63,914 nt of DNA from positions 1 through 63,914 of the forward strand of contig CACHCK010000005.1 of the NCBI GenBank assembly GCA_902578305.1, in the 5' to 3' direction. This DNA comes from an uncultured Pelagibacteraceae bacterium. GTDB lineage: Bacteria; Pseudomonadota; Alphaproteobacteria; Pelagibacterales; AG-422-B15. How positions within the stretch are numbered: position 1 is the stretch's first letter; each line of letters begins with the position of its first letter. Of the stretch, positions 38,642 through 47,419 are shown piece after piece. A model generated the notes under the pieces. It was not told the DNA's origin. It was given only the letters and a program-made list of their open reading frames with translations, and made no database searches. The translations under genes and the position numbers were made by a program.

Positions 38642-38735
38642 AGTGATTCCCTCCCTAAAGTTGTCTGTAATTTATGTATGAGGGGGGCCAAAGTCAAGGC
38701 TAAATACAAGATAATTTGATCCTAAATAACTGATA

Positions 38736-39731
38736 TTATTTGATTTTTTTTATTTTTGTGGAAGACATTTCTTCTGTTTCTGGGATTTCTTTATCAGGTT
38801 TTAAACCCCCCAGTTTAATCATTTTTTTGACTCGCGATACCAAGCTTCCTTTTCCATCTTTTAATCTACTCTTTGCAGTTTCAATTGATCCCATTGATTT
38901 ACTCAGTTCATGTCCTGCATTTTCAAAAGCACTATATACCTTTTCAACTTGAGAATAAATTTCAAGAGCTGTGCCTGCTATTAGATCTGCATTCTTATTT
39001 CTTTCGTTAATTGACCACATATTATCAATTATTTTTAGTACAGATATCAAAGTAGATGGGCTTGCTAAAATTATCTTATATTTGTTTGCCTCAAGTATGA
39101 TTTCTTCAGTTTTATCTAGCATTGAATCAAAAGCACTCTCATACGGCATGAACATTATAACTGCATCTAATGTTTTAATTTCATATATCTTTTGATAATT
39201 TGCTTCACTGAGTTTTTTTAAGTGACTGCGTATCGATTGAATATGTCTCTTATGAGCATCTTCTTTTATTAATTGATCTTCAGAATTGCAATATTCTTGC
39301 CAAGCACTGAGTGAGACTTTTGAATCAATTATTATGTCTCTGCTATCTGGTAGATGTAAAATAATATCTGGATATTTTCTTTTTAGCTCACCATTCACCT
39401 CATCATCAAACTTTTTTTGTACTTCAAAATCCTTTCCTTCCCTTAACCCCGATTGTTGCAAAATATTAATTAATAAAATCTCACCAGCTGCACCTTGTTT
39501 TTTTGTTCCTCCTGTAAATGCAGAAGTTAATCTATTGACCATTTCATAACGTTCTTCATCTTTACCTTCTTTAAGAGAAATTTTATCACTTAGATCTTTA
39601 ACTAGATCTTTTACATCGTTTAAACTTTCACTTTCTTCGATATTATTCGAATTTCTTTTTAATAAATGAACAGTTAATCCACCAATTACTGCCCCGATTA
39701 CAAAGATTATGATTGTAATAATACTATCCAT
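38736..39731 (-). CDS. rmuC: DNA recombination protein RmuC
   Basis: Membrane-anchored nuclease-fold protein limiting inversions and rearrangements. N-terminal TM (IITIIIFVIGAVIGGLTV, 4-21), a short coiled region, then the PD-(D/E)XK-like core with PDIILHLPDSRDIIIDSKVSL. 331 aa, shorter than E. coli RmuC because the coiled coil is reduced. Overlaps sbcB by eight bases. Confidence 0.92.
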   Translation of the reverse strand: MDSIITIIIFVIGAVIGGLTVHLLKRNSNNIEESESLNDVKDLVKDLSDKISLKEGKDEERYEMVNRLTSAFTGGTKKQGAAGEILLINILQQSGLREGKDFEVQKKFDDEVNGELKRKYPDIILHLPDSRDIIIDSKVSLSAWQEYCNSEDQLIKEDAHKRHIQSIRSHLKKLSEANYQKIYEIKTLDAVIMFMPYESAFDSMLDKTEEIILEANKYKIILASPSTLISVLKIIDNMWSINERNKNADLIAGTALEIYSQVEKVYSAFENAGHELSKSMGSIETAKSRLKDGKGSLVSRVKKMIKLGGLKPDKEIPETEEMSSTKIKKIK

Positions 39732-41148
39732 TTAGTTTACCTCTATGATATTCATCAAGCTCCTGAATGTAGGTATCTATTTCTTCTAGACGATTCATGT
39801 CAATTTCATCATCACTTTCTCTTAAATCATCAATTTCTGTCATTGCCGCTGGAATAGTATTCCAAGTACATTTATCCATTGATAATATTTTTTCAGCCAC
39901 TTCCTTATCTCTTTTTTGAATTTCTTTCTTAGGTAAATATTCTGGTTTTTCATTGTAAATTACCCTTTTTGCGAATTCTTTTGATCTAATATCTGTAATT
40001 TTCTCCGCAATTTCGTATTTTTTATCCCATTCTGCTGCGTGAAAATCTGACATCAAATAATTGTCTTTGGAACTTGGAAAACCATTGTATATCTGCTCTT
40101 CAACTGGCTTTTCGGTTTGATCTTGCGTTAATTCTCTGTCTTCCCATTTATCAAGAAGTAAGTTTGTAAATTTCTCAATAAAATTCTTATTGCCCCTAAC
40201 TTTTCTCATTCTCTCATTTACAATTTCTGGCGTAAGGTCTTTATAGTTTTCTGATCGATACAAATATTCTTCATTCAAAAGTATCGGTTGCTCATTTGCT
40301 TTGATCATATGAAAACATTTATTTTTTCCTTTGAATAATTTTTTTAGTTCTGATCGATCTAAATCAAAAATATAATCAGGATCGACAGTTAAGTCATAAC
40401 AATAGACATGGTTTTCATAAGATGGATCTTTTGTTAAATAGGCAAGACCATGCGTATATTCTTTTCCTCTGAAAAAGCGACTTGCGCAAAATACTTTATC
40501 TTGATTCACATATGTATACACATCTTGCTTTGAAGCCGTTTGAAGAGCACTCTCCCAAACATCATTACATTTTTCTTTAACAAGCTTGCACACACCAAGT
40601 GTTGCTTCAACATCTGAAAGAGCATCGTGAGCTTTAGAGTGTTCTATGCCGTTTGCTGCAGCAAATTTTTCAAGTCTAAAAGTTATTTTTCCTGTTTCAT
40701 CATCAAGTGGTCTTACAAAAGCATTCGGATAAACGGCAGCGGCAGAGTGAAGCAGTTTCATTGCATCACCTCTTTTATTTCCATTTGTATTAGTGATGTA
40801 AGGTGGAAGCGCTGATTGATAAAGAGATTGTCTTAAGTGCATGTCATCGAATGATATTGAATTGTATCCGATAAATAAAGACTCGCCCCAGGAGAGAAAT
40901 TTACTTTGCATTTGGGAAATCAAACTAAAATTAGAGTTTTCATGATTTTTTAATTGATCTATGGAAACCCCATTTACTAATAATGCTTTTGCTGATGGAA
41001 CAGGGTATTCCTTCTTCATCCGACCTCTTAAATCAAATTGGTCCAAAATATTGAAATCTTCGTCAGTACAAATTGCGGCTGCTTGTATTATTGATCCATA
41101 GGCAGCATTCAACGTTGATGTTTCGAGATCCCAGAAAATATATTTCAT
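39724..41148 (-). CDS. sbcB: exodeoxyribonuclease I
   Basis: Single-strand 3'-5' DNA exonuclease of the DEDDh class. FWDLETSTLNAAYGSIIQ at residues 5-22 (Asp, Glu), IGYNSISFDD (third acid), and EHSKAHDALSDVEATL (His and Asp) make the active site; an SH3-like and helical C-terminal region with QIYNGFPSSKD follows as in E. coli ExoI. 474 aa matches E. coli (475). ExoI is less usual in alphaproteobacteria, which often lack it. Confidence 0.92.
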   Translation of the reverse strand: MKYIFWDLETSTLNAAYGSIIQAAAICTDEDFNILDQFDLRGRMKKEYPVPSAKALLVNGVSIDQLKNHENSNFSLISQMQSKFLSWGESLFIGYNSISFDDMHLRQSLYQSALPPYITNTNGNKRGDAMKLLHSAAAVYPNAFVRPLDDETGKITFRLEKFAAANGIEHSKAHDALSDVEATLGVCKLVKEKCNDVWESALQTASKQDVYTYVNQDKVFCASRFFRGKEYTHGLAYLTKDPSYENHVYCYDLTVDPDYIFDLDRSELKKLFKGKNKCFHMIKANEQPILLNEEYLYRSENYKDLTPEIVNERMRKVRGNKNFIEKFTNLLLDKWEDRELTQDQTEKPVEEQIYNGFPSSKDNYLMSDFHAAEWDKKYEIAEKITDIRSKEFAKRVIYNEKPEYLPKKEIQKRDKEVAEKILSMDKCTWNTIPAAMTEIDDLRESDDEIDMNRLEEIDTYIQELDEYHRGKLNG

Positions 41149-41426
41149 TTAATTTCCTTCTTCTCCAAACATCTAAAATCAACCTCTGGTTTCTGCCCAT
41201 TAAAATTTATATGACAAATATTTATTTGGTGTCTTTGGCACCATAATTGAATGCCTCTATCAGTAAAACCTACATCGATTCTTGAGTAATCCTGAAGTGA
41301 TTTTGCATCTGTCTGGCCAGTCATAAATTCATCAGAACACTTAACGCAAACAATTGGCTCTTTGATTTGATTTAACAGATAACTGAGTTTTCCTATATCT
41401 CGCTCTAGGCTATTGTCCTCACTCAT
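41145..41426 (-). CDS. small zinc-ribbon-like protein, function unknown
   Basis: 93 aa, not assigned. CVKC (Cys27, Cys30) and CQRH (Cys63, His66) plus Cys71/His72 could bind zinc. Embedded between a nuclease gene and sbcB with four-base overlaps on both sides, so it is certainly translated in this operon. Homologous-looking conserved 'SLQDYxRxxVGFTDxGIQLWCxRH' core suggests a real family whose function I do not know. Confidence 0.8.
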   Translation of the reverse strand: MSEDNSLERDIGKLSYLLNQIKEPIVCVKCSDEFMTGQTDAKSLQDYSRIDVGFTDRGIQLWCQRHQINICHINFNGQKPEVDFRCLEKKEIK

Positions 41427-41824
41427 TCACACCAGTCTTTCTTATTATTTTTATCATACACGACTCCTAAACTGTGTGAGACCATCAATTTTGAAACATT
41501 TTCACCATCTATAATTATATAAGATAAGATTCTGCCGAAAAAGTCTCTATTGTATTCGGTTTCAAATTCAATTTTTTTTCCTTCTGAAATTAATTGGTTA
41601 ATATACTCACGCGCTTCAATCGCAAGTATATACTCTTTTTCACATTTAGGATTTGAGATTTCAGGAGTATCTAGATCAAGCAGTCTAACTTTATCTTTCT
41701 TTCCTTCATATATTACATAGCATGTATCGCCATCGTAACAAAAAAGATCATTTTGTTTTCTTATTTGTATATCTGCAAATGAATTAGAGATTAATAAAAT
41801 TAGAACAGAGAAAATTCTTATCAT
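41423..41824 (-). CDS. secreted thermonuclease (SNase) family protein
   Basis: Staphylococcal-nuclease fold, exported: signal peptide MIRIFSVLILLISNSFA. Catalytic-type motifs: DGDTCYV (metal Asp), VRLLDLDTPE (Arg, Asp, Glu), and RDFFGR (second Arg). 133 aa with two or more cysteines in the mature part that may form a disulfide. May scavenge nucleic acids in the periplasm. Four-base overlap with the zinc-ribbon gene downstream. Confidence 0.88.
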   Translation of the reverse strand: MIRIFSVLILLISNSFADIQIRKQNDLFCYDGDTCYVIYEGKKDKVRLLDLDTPEISNPKCEKEYILAIEAREYINQLISEGKKIEFETEYNRDFFGRILSYIIIDGENVSKLMVSHSLGVVYDKNNKKDWCE

Positions 41825-41833
41825 TAATAAATA

Positions 41834-42319
41834 TTAATTGATAATTTCGTGAGGGTATACTCCTAGTAAATTATTTTTTTCAATCCAGACTTTAATTTCC
41901 TTCTCATCATCTGTGATTGTAATCCTACACCAACTTGAGTCACACTTATTAATTTTTGCATGAACAAAAGGATCTATTTTAGCAAGTATCTTGTTTTTGT
42001 TTGGTTTATCATATCCATAACTGAAAGGTTCTTTTGATGTAAGCGCATATCTTTTACCTGAAAAAAGAATATGAGACATCCAACCAGTTACTCCATCTTT
42101 TGGGTCACGCACCTGTCGCCAGCCTTCAATATCCCTAATAATCTCCATTGGATAACCTTTAAGTTGATAACGATAAATAATTGTGGCCTCAGGGAATGGG
42201 CCTTTTCTTAAGTTTGCATCACCTTTTAATGAAACCCATCGAGGAACAGGAAGGTCAGATGAAGACGTTGATAATGTTGTAAAAAGTAAAAGAAATATTG
42301 GTATCAGTATTTTATGCAT
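41834..42319 (-). CDS. exported SH3-like domain protein
   Basis: 161 aa with a signal peptide (MHKILIPIFLLLFTTLSTSSS); the start at 42319 is chosen for this, rather than an ATG at 42361 lying inside the preceding gene. GDANLRKGPFPEATIIYRYQ and GWRQVRDPKDGVTGWMS are bacterial SH3 repeats like those in envelope proteins that touch peptidoglycan. It overlaps the efflux gene by eight bases. Confidence 0.8.
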   Translation of the reverse strand: MHKILIPIFLLLFTTLSTSSSDLPVPRWVSLKGDANLRKGPFPEATIIYRYQLKGYPMEIIRDIEGWRQVRDPKDGVTGWMSHILFSGKRYALTSKEPFSYGYDKPNKNKILAKIDPFVHAKINKCDSSWCRITITDDEKEIKVWIEKNNLLGVYPHEIIN

Positions 42320-43241
42320 CAACAAACTCTTTTTCCTCAATAACATTACTTGGATCGACATGTAAAATTATTTCTGCATCTGGAAATTTATGAAGTATGT
42401 TTTCTTCTACTTGATCAGCAATATTGTGTGATTCTTCTAAACTTACATGCTCTGATACCTCAATGTGCATTTGCATAAAAAACTTACCTTTACTCGATCC
42501 ACTTTGACGAGTACGAACATCATGAAATCCAAGAACTTTGTTGTGGCTTTTTACAATGTCAAAAATCTCAGACTTGAGATCATCATCAATTTCACGATCA
42601 ATTAATACAGCAATTGATTTTTGAAAAATAGCAATTGTTGTATAGATCATATAAACCGCAATTAAAGCGGCAATTAATGGATCCGCTCTTGAGAAATCAG
42701 CAAACATTACAAGCATAATTCCAACAAAGGCTGCAATATTAGTTAATAAATCACTAAGGTAATGAAGCTTTTCAGACTCCACACTTAATGAAGCAGTGTC
42801 TTTCATTATTCTTGTTTGAAACCTCACCAACATAAGGGTGGCAAATATTGAGATTGCAATAACAATAAGTGCTATTTCGGAATTAATAATTGTAATTTCA
42901 GGATCAATAAAGTTTTGGTAGGCCATATAAAGTATGAATATCGAAATTAGTAAAATAACAATTCCCTCTATAAAAGCAGACAATGCTTCAGCTTTACCGT
43001 AACCAAAACGGTATTCATAAGTATTTTTCTTTAATGATATTCTAACTAAAATAAATGTAGTTAGAGTGATAATGAGATCAAAAAAACTATCTGCAAGCAA
43101 TGACAAAATTATAATTGAGCCAGTAGCGAAATACGCAAATGCTTTGATGATAATTAATAAAAGAACAACTCCGAGAGTGATCAAAGAAGATTTTTTTATT
43201 TTTTCTCCATACTCATTTTGCGAAATATTTACGTAAGTCAT
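42312..43241 (-). CDS. cation diffusion facilitator (FieF-like metal efflux)
   Basis: Inner-membrane Zn/Fe efflux transporter: six hydrophobic segments, ALLADSFFDLIITL in TM2 with the metal Asp (a degenerate HxxxD, here SxxxD), LSDLLTN in TM5 with Asp, and a C-terminal cytosolic metal-binding domain (HDVRTRQSG). 309 aa. Start shares one base with the pdxH stop. Confidence 0.9.
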   Translation of the reverse strand: MTYVNISQNEYGEKIKKSSLITLGVVLLLIIIKAFAYFATGSIIILSLLADSFFDLIITLTTFILVRISLKKNTYEYRFGYGKAEALSAFIEGIVILLISIFILYMAYQNFIDPEITIINSEIALIVIAISIFATLMLVRFQTRIMKDTASLSVESEKLHYLSDLLTNIAAFVGIMLVMFADFSRADPLIAALIAVYMIYTTIAIFQKSIAVLIDREIDDDLKSEIFDIVKSHNKVLGFHDVRTRQSGSSKGKFFMQMHIEVSEHVSLEESHNIADQVEENILHKFPDAEIILHVDPSNVIEEKEFVDA

Positions 43242-43864
43242 TAGGGATAAAGTCTTGATTTAGTCCATTGATCATTTGATAATGTAAAGACAATTCTATC
43301 GTGAAGTCTTGTTTTATAATCGTCTCTACTTTTCCAAACTTCTACTTTTTTAGGATGTATTATAACCCCTCCCCAATGATCGGGTCTGGGTATCTCTTTA
43401 CCTTCATAATCATCTGCAAATTTTTTAAATTCAGCATCAAGTACTTCTCTGCTTTCAACCGCTTCTGACTGTTTAGAAATACTTGCTGAAATTTGAGCAT
43501 TACGATCCCTAGATGCAAAATAATTATCTGAAATTGAAGCATCAATCTTTTGTACTTCACCTTGAATGCGAATAGAAACACCTTGTGCTCTACTATACCA
43601 TGTGAGGTGTCCTTTATTATTATGGAAAAGTTCCTTACCTTTTTGAGACTGATAGTTTGTATAAAAAACAAAGCCTTTGTTTGATACATCTTTAATGAGT
43701 ATAACTCGTGCGTTTGGATTGCCTTCCTCATCGACTGAGGAAACAAGCGCAGCATTAGGATCGAGTTCCACTAATTCTTTTTCCTTTTCGTAAAAATTAT
43801 TCCACGCATCTAACCAGTTGTTGTAATTAGAAATATCATTGCTCATGAGCTTACTTATAGTCAA
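43241..43864 (-). CDS. pdxH: pyridoxamine 5'-phosphate oxidase
   Basis: FMN enzyme making PLP. ARVILIKDVSNKGFVFYTNYQSQKGKEL binds FMN; the C-terminus KSRLYP is the family RLxP end. 207 aa. Supplies the cofactor of several PLP enzymes in the window. First gene of the minus-strand run to trxA. Confidence 0.95.
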   Translation of the reverse strand: MTISKLMSNDISNYNNWLDAWNNFYEKEKELVELDPNAALVSSVDEEGNPNARVILIKDVSNKGFVFYTNYQSQKGKELFHNNKGHLTWYSRAQGVSIRIQGEVQKIDASISDNYFASRDRNAQISASISKQSEAVESREVLDAEFKKFADDYEGKEIPRPDHWGGVIIHPKKVEVWKSRDDYKTRLHDRIVFTLSNDQWTKSRLYP

Positions 43865-43918
43865 ATTGTAAAAAAATTGAATTGAAATAAGAGCGAATGA
43901 GATGCATTATCAAAAATA

Positions 43919-44044
43919 ATGATTGAAGTGTTAAAAAAAATTTGGTTTTTACAACTCAGATTCATCAAAATTTATCTATCAACAGGTGTGTATCCACCTT
44001 TAATTAGAAATAGAAAACGTAATAATTGGAGTAAAAAGAAGTAA
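43919..44044 (+). CDS. small basic protein, function unknown (41 aa)
   Basis: ATG frame of 41 codons. The product is strongly basic, with an aromatic-rich amphipathic first half (IWFLQLRFIKIYL) and a C-terminal RNRKRNNWSKKK. It lies in the 389-base gap between pdxH and the DjlA-like gene; its stop is followed directly by the stop of a small ORF on the other strand. No family recognised; it could be non-coding. Confidence 0.4.
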   Translation: MIEVLKKIWFLQLRFIKIYLSTGVYPPLIRNRKRNNWSKKK

Positions 44045-44194
44045 TTATTCTTGCTTTTCTTGGTTCTTAATAACAACTTCAGTAACACGCTGCATTTGAC
44101 TTTCAATCCTTACAGAATGATCTTTAAAGTCCTGTCGAATTAAATAAACGAGATAAATTAATACACAAACAGCAATGAATGTTAAAAATTCCAT
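44045..44194 (-). CDS. small single-pass membrane protein (49 aa)
   Basis: ATG frame of 49 codons with one clean N-terminal transmembrane helix (FLTFIAVCVLIYLVYLI) followed by a charged amphipathic helix that may be a coiled coil (IESQMQRVTEVVIKNQEKQE). Exactly abuts the small plus-strand ORF. Composition is convincingly protein-like. Function unknown. Confidence 0.5.
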   Translation of the reverse strand: MEFLTFIAVCVLIYLVYLIRQDFKDHSVRIESQMQRVTEVVIKNQEKQE

Positions 44195-44253
44195 GCTGTT
44201 ATTATAGCTCTAAATGCATATTTAAAAATGATAAAAAAGAATAGGAATTTTGC

Positions 44254-44988
44254 CTACTTTTCACCTCTAATTTTTAAAATTTGTTCGTATGCATCATTAA
44301 TTCTTTGAAAGTTCTCTTTTGCTTTTTGAATAAGGCTTTTATCAGTAATGCCTTTTGCCCGAACGATATCGGGGTGGTTTTTGCGAGCTAAATTTCTATA
44401 AACTTTTTTAATTTCTACAGAAGTTTGAGATTTAGAAACACCAAGCACCTTGTATGGGTCTTCTTTGACAAATTCAGGTCGAGAATTTCTTAATCTATTG
44501 AACGTTGCTTGATCAATTCCAAAAATCTGGCTAACTTTTTTTATATATTTTAGTTCTGGAGACGATAAATCATGATCAGCATATCCAATTTCAAATAGGC
44601 CTAATATGACTTGCTCTAACATTTGTGGAGTCCGGTAGAAAGTATCTCTTAATTGCTGAGCATAAGGTTCAAATCCTGCACTGGTTTGTGCAGCTTCTTT
44701 CCATATTGCCCCAACCTGTTTCATGTTTTCTTGAGGTATTTTAAATATTTTTTTAAATTTTCTTATTTCGTCTTCAGTGACTCTTCCATCTGCTTTTGCC
44801 AACTTTGCACAGAGAACTACAAGCCCTAGAGCATAAACACCTTGATTACTATTAAAGTTAGCTCCAGGATTTCTAAAGTTTGTTTTTTTTCCAAGAAAGA
44901 ATGCACCTGCAGTAAATGCAAGTGCGCCTAAAGGGCCCGCTATCATATTTCCCAAAGAGGCTGCGATTAAATATTTCCAAATGTTCAT
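44254..44988 (-). CDS. DjlA-like J-domain co-chaperone with TerB domain
   Basis: 244 aa. A hydrophobic glycine-rich N-terminus (YLIAASLGNMIAGPLGALAFTAG) is a membrane anchor, a TerB-like helical domain (about 50-165, LAKADGRVTEDEI) follows, and a C-terminal J domain (DPYKVLGVSKSQT...KNHPDIV) has the HPD motif needed to stimulate DnaK. Matches DjlA architecture. Confidence 0.88.
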   Translation of the reverse strand: MNIWKYLIAASLGNMIAGPLGALAFTAGAFFLGKKTNFRNPGANFNSNQGVYALGLVVLCAKLAKADGRVTEDEIRKFKKIFKIPQENMKQVGAIWKEAAQTSAGFEPYAQQLRDTFYRTPQMLEQVILGLFEIGYADHDLSSPELKYIKKVSQIFGIDQATFNRLRNSRPEFVKEDPYKVLGVSKSQTSVEIKKVYRNLARKNHPDIVRAKGITDKSLIQKAKENFQRINDAYEQILKIRGEK

Positions 44989-45035
44989 AGGTTTAAAATT
45001 TGATTAATGATAATCTAAATTTTAATAAAATCTAT

Positions 45036-45938
45036 ATGAACAGAAATAATATTAAGTTGGGCGCGCTCTATATGCTGATATCTGTTACAGGTTTCAGCAT
45101 CATGGATATTGCAGTAAAATGGACGACTGCTGAATATTCTATAGGTATGGTCATTGCGGCACGTATGATTGGAGGCTTGATCCCTCTTTTTCTTGTTGTA
45201 CCAAAAGAGAGATGGGGTAATTTTTTTCATACTACTAAACCCGGCTTGATGTTTATTAGAGCATTCACTGGAACAGCTGCACTTTTTTGTGTTTATGCAA
45301 GTCTTCATTATTTACCTCTTGCAACAACAGTAAGTCTCACGTTTGCCTCGCCAATTTTTAGTACGCTGCTGTCAATATTTATACTCGGTGAACTTGTAAG
45401 AGTAAGAAGATGGATTGCAATTGTGATTGGTTTTGCTGGAGTCTTGATCATAATCAATCCAACATCCAGTGAGTTTAGTGTCTACATGTTATTACCAATT
45501 TTATTTTGTGTATTCTTTGCGATGGTGTCGATTTCAATCCGTTTATTAAGCGAGACCGAACCTTCCTATTTGATTGCTTGGTATTTTACTTTATTCGGTT
45601 TCATTGCATCTTTATTTACGATTCCTTTTGGAGGATGGAAAATACCAGTATCTTGGTTTGACCTTGGAATTTTAACAGCAGTTGGGATTTTTGGTGGAAT
45701 TGGAAACCTTGCTCTTACCTCAGCGTTTAAACATGCTGAAGTCTCTCTAGTTACACCTTTGAAATATCTTAGTTTAATTTATGGAATAATATTTGGTTAT
45801 ATGATTTGGAATGAGATACCTGCGTGGAACACTTATGTCGGTGCTGGATTTATTATCTTATCAGCAATATTTATTCTCAGACGTGAGACTGCTCTTAAAA
45901 AAGAGATCCAACCAGAAAAATTTTCAATTCAGCGTTAA
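45036..45938 (+). CDS. EamA/DMT-family transporter
   Basis: About ten transmembrane helices in two EamA domains, 300 aa. The start at 45036 is preferred over 45000 because the extra twelve residues are polar and unsupported. Divergent from the DjlA-like gene. The stop lies within a TTAA shared with the convergent hydratase gene. Substrate unknown. Confidence 0.85.
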   Translation: MNRNNIKLGALYMLISVTGFSIMDIAVKWTTAEYSIGMVIAARMIGGLIPLFLVVPKERWGNFFHTTKPGLMFIRAFTGTAALFCVYASLHYLPLATTVSLTFASPIFSTLLSIFILGELVRVRRWIAIVIGFAGVLIIINPTSSEFSVYMLLPILFCVFFAMVSISIRLLSETEPSYLIAWYFTLFGFIASLFTIPFGGWKIPVSWFDLGILTAVGIFGGIGNLALTSAFKHAEVSLVTPLKYLSLIYGIIFGYMIWNEIPAWNTYVGAGFIILSAIFILRRETALKKEIQPEKFSIQR

Positions 45939-46699
45939 TTTTTATTTAAAAAAGTGTCTATACCCTTCTTAGTTTCAGGCATTTGTAGATTTTCAACCAT
46001 TGCTTTGCTTGCAAAGTCGTAGGCATCTGAAATTTTCATTGCTGACTGCTTGTATAATGTTTCTTTCGTGAGCGCGAGCACTTCGGGTGTATGATCACAA
46101 ACTTGTTGAGAAAATAGTTCGACCCTTTTATCCAATTCGTCATCTTCTAAATATTCGTTGATGAGTCCTGCTTCTTGTGCTCTTTGAGCATTAAGAGGCT
46201 GACCGCTCACTAATAATTCCATAACATTTTTTGAGGATATTGCACGGGCTACAGATACTGAAGGTTGATGACAGCCAAAATTAAAGTTTATACCACCGAG
46301 CGCAAATCTTGCTGATTTAGAACTAAAAACACAATCCATTATACTGACTAATCCCAGTCCGCCAGCGGTTGCAATACCTCTTACCTTAGCAACAAAAATC
46401 TTTGGACTTGTTCTAATTTTCATTAACATTTCAGAGCACTCCGCAAATAGAAGTTCTTGTGATTTCTTATCATTATTTTTAATCATCTCTTGAACTTCAT
46501 TAAAACTATGTCCGCTACAAAAGATTTTTTCATTTGAACTTTCAAATATAACAAGTTTGTGATCTTTGGATTGATTTACACGATCTATCTCCATTTTAAT
46601 TGCTGACATCATCTCCATGGTCAGGCAATTTGCTGGTGCATCATTAAGAGTGAGCGTTACAACTTGTCCATCATCTTTACTGATTAAAATATCCGTCAT
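45935..46699 (-). CDS. enoyl-CoA hydratase/isomerase family protein (ECHDC3-like)
   Basis: Crotonase fold, 254 aa, with IFCSGHSFNEV (oxyanion and CoA loop, about 57-67) and RGIATAGGLGLVSIMD. The two catalytic glutamates of true hydratases appear replaced: the first position is in ARFALGGINF where Gly stands for Glu, and the second in CHQPSVSVAR. That pattern resembles the non-hydratase ECHDC3 group. The reaction is unknown. Overlaps alaX by four bases. Confidence 0.85.
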   Translation of the reverse strand: MTDILISKDDGQVVTLTLNDAPANCLTMEMMSAIKMEIDRVNQSKDHKLVIFESSNEKIFCSGHSFNEVQEMIKNNDKKSQELLFAECSEMLMKIRTSPKIFVAKVRGIATAGGLGLVSIMDCVFSSKSARFALGGINFNFGCHQPSVSVARAISSKNVMELLVSGQPLNAQRAQEAGLINEYLEDDELDKRVELFSQQVCDHTPEVLALTKETLYKQSAMKISDAYDFASKAMVENLQMPETKKGIDTFLNKN

Positions 46700-47415
46700 G
46701 AACTAAACCTTATATTAATTCGCCTATTTCTCTTACCTTTATTTTCAATCTTTCCAATCTCAAGTGGTCCAATTTCTTTTGTAGATTGGCAATGTGTTCC
46801 TCCACAACATTGAAGATCGATAATGTTTTCTCCCTCACCAATTTGAACTGTTTGTACTTTGTTATCTATAACCGGAGGTGAAACGGCAGCCCCTTTAGCT
46901 AAGTGAGGATTTGATTTTAGTTCATCTCCAGTAATTTGATTTATGATTATGGGATAGTCTTTACTAATAATATCCCTAATCTTCTCATTTAATTCTTCTT
47001 TATTGAGCATTGATGGATCAACATCAAAATCTATTCTTGATTTAGCACTTCCAACCGACGCGCCTGTTATAAGAGCATCAACTAAGCTACACAAAATATG
47101 GCAACTCGAATGCATTTTCATGTGAGCATATCTAAGTTCCCAATTGATCTTAAGTTCGACGGATTGATTAATTAAGCTTTGATCGATGGGACCATCAACA
47201 ATATGCAAAATTTCATTCGGCTTTGATCCTTTTTTAGTGTCTACAACTTTGAGAACTTGGTCCTTTAATACAATCTCGCCTTGATCTCCAGGTTGTCCAC
47301 CTGACTCTGCATAAAAAATTGTTCTATCCAATTTTATTATATTTTCTTCAACTCCAATAATACTGGCTTCTGTTTCTTTTAAGTAACTATCTTGATTGAA
47401 AAGAAGGTCAGTCAT
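46696..47415 (-). CDS. alanyl-tRNA editing protein (AlaX family)
   Basis: Free-standing editing domain removing Ser or Gly from mischarged tRNA-Ala. Zinc motifs MKMHSSCHIL (HxxxH) and CCGGTH (CxxxH); AESGGQPGDQG binds the substrate region. The start at 47415 gives 239 aa; the longer frame to 47508 runs into the upstream gene. Just downstream of the GS-like gene by four bases. Confidence 0.9.
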   Translation of the reverse strand: MTDLLFNQDSYLKETEASIIGVEENIIKLDRTIFYAESGGQPGDQGEIVLKDQVLKVVDTKKGSKPNEILHIVDGPIDQSLINQSVELKINWELRYAHMKMHSSCHILCSLVDALITGASVGSAKSRIDFDVDPSMLNKEELNEKIRDIISKDYPIIINQITGDELKSNPHLAKGAAVSPPVIDNKVQTVQIGEGENIIDLQCCGGTHCQSTKEIGPLEIGKIENKGKRNRRINIRFSS

Positions 47416-47419
47416 AAAT

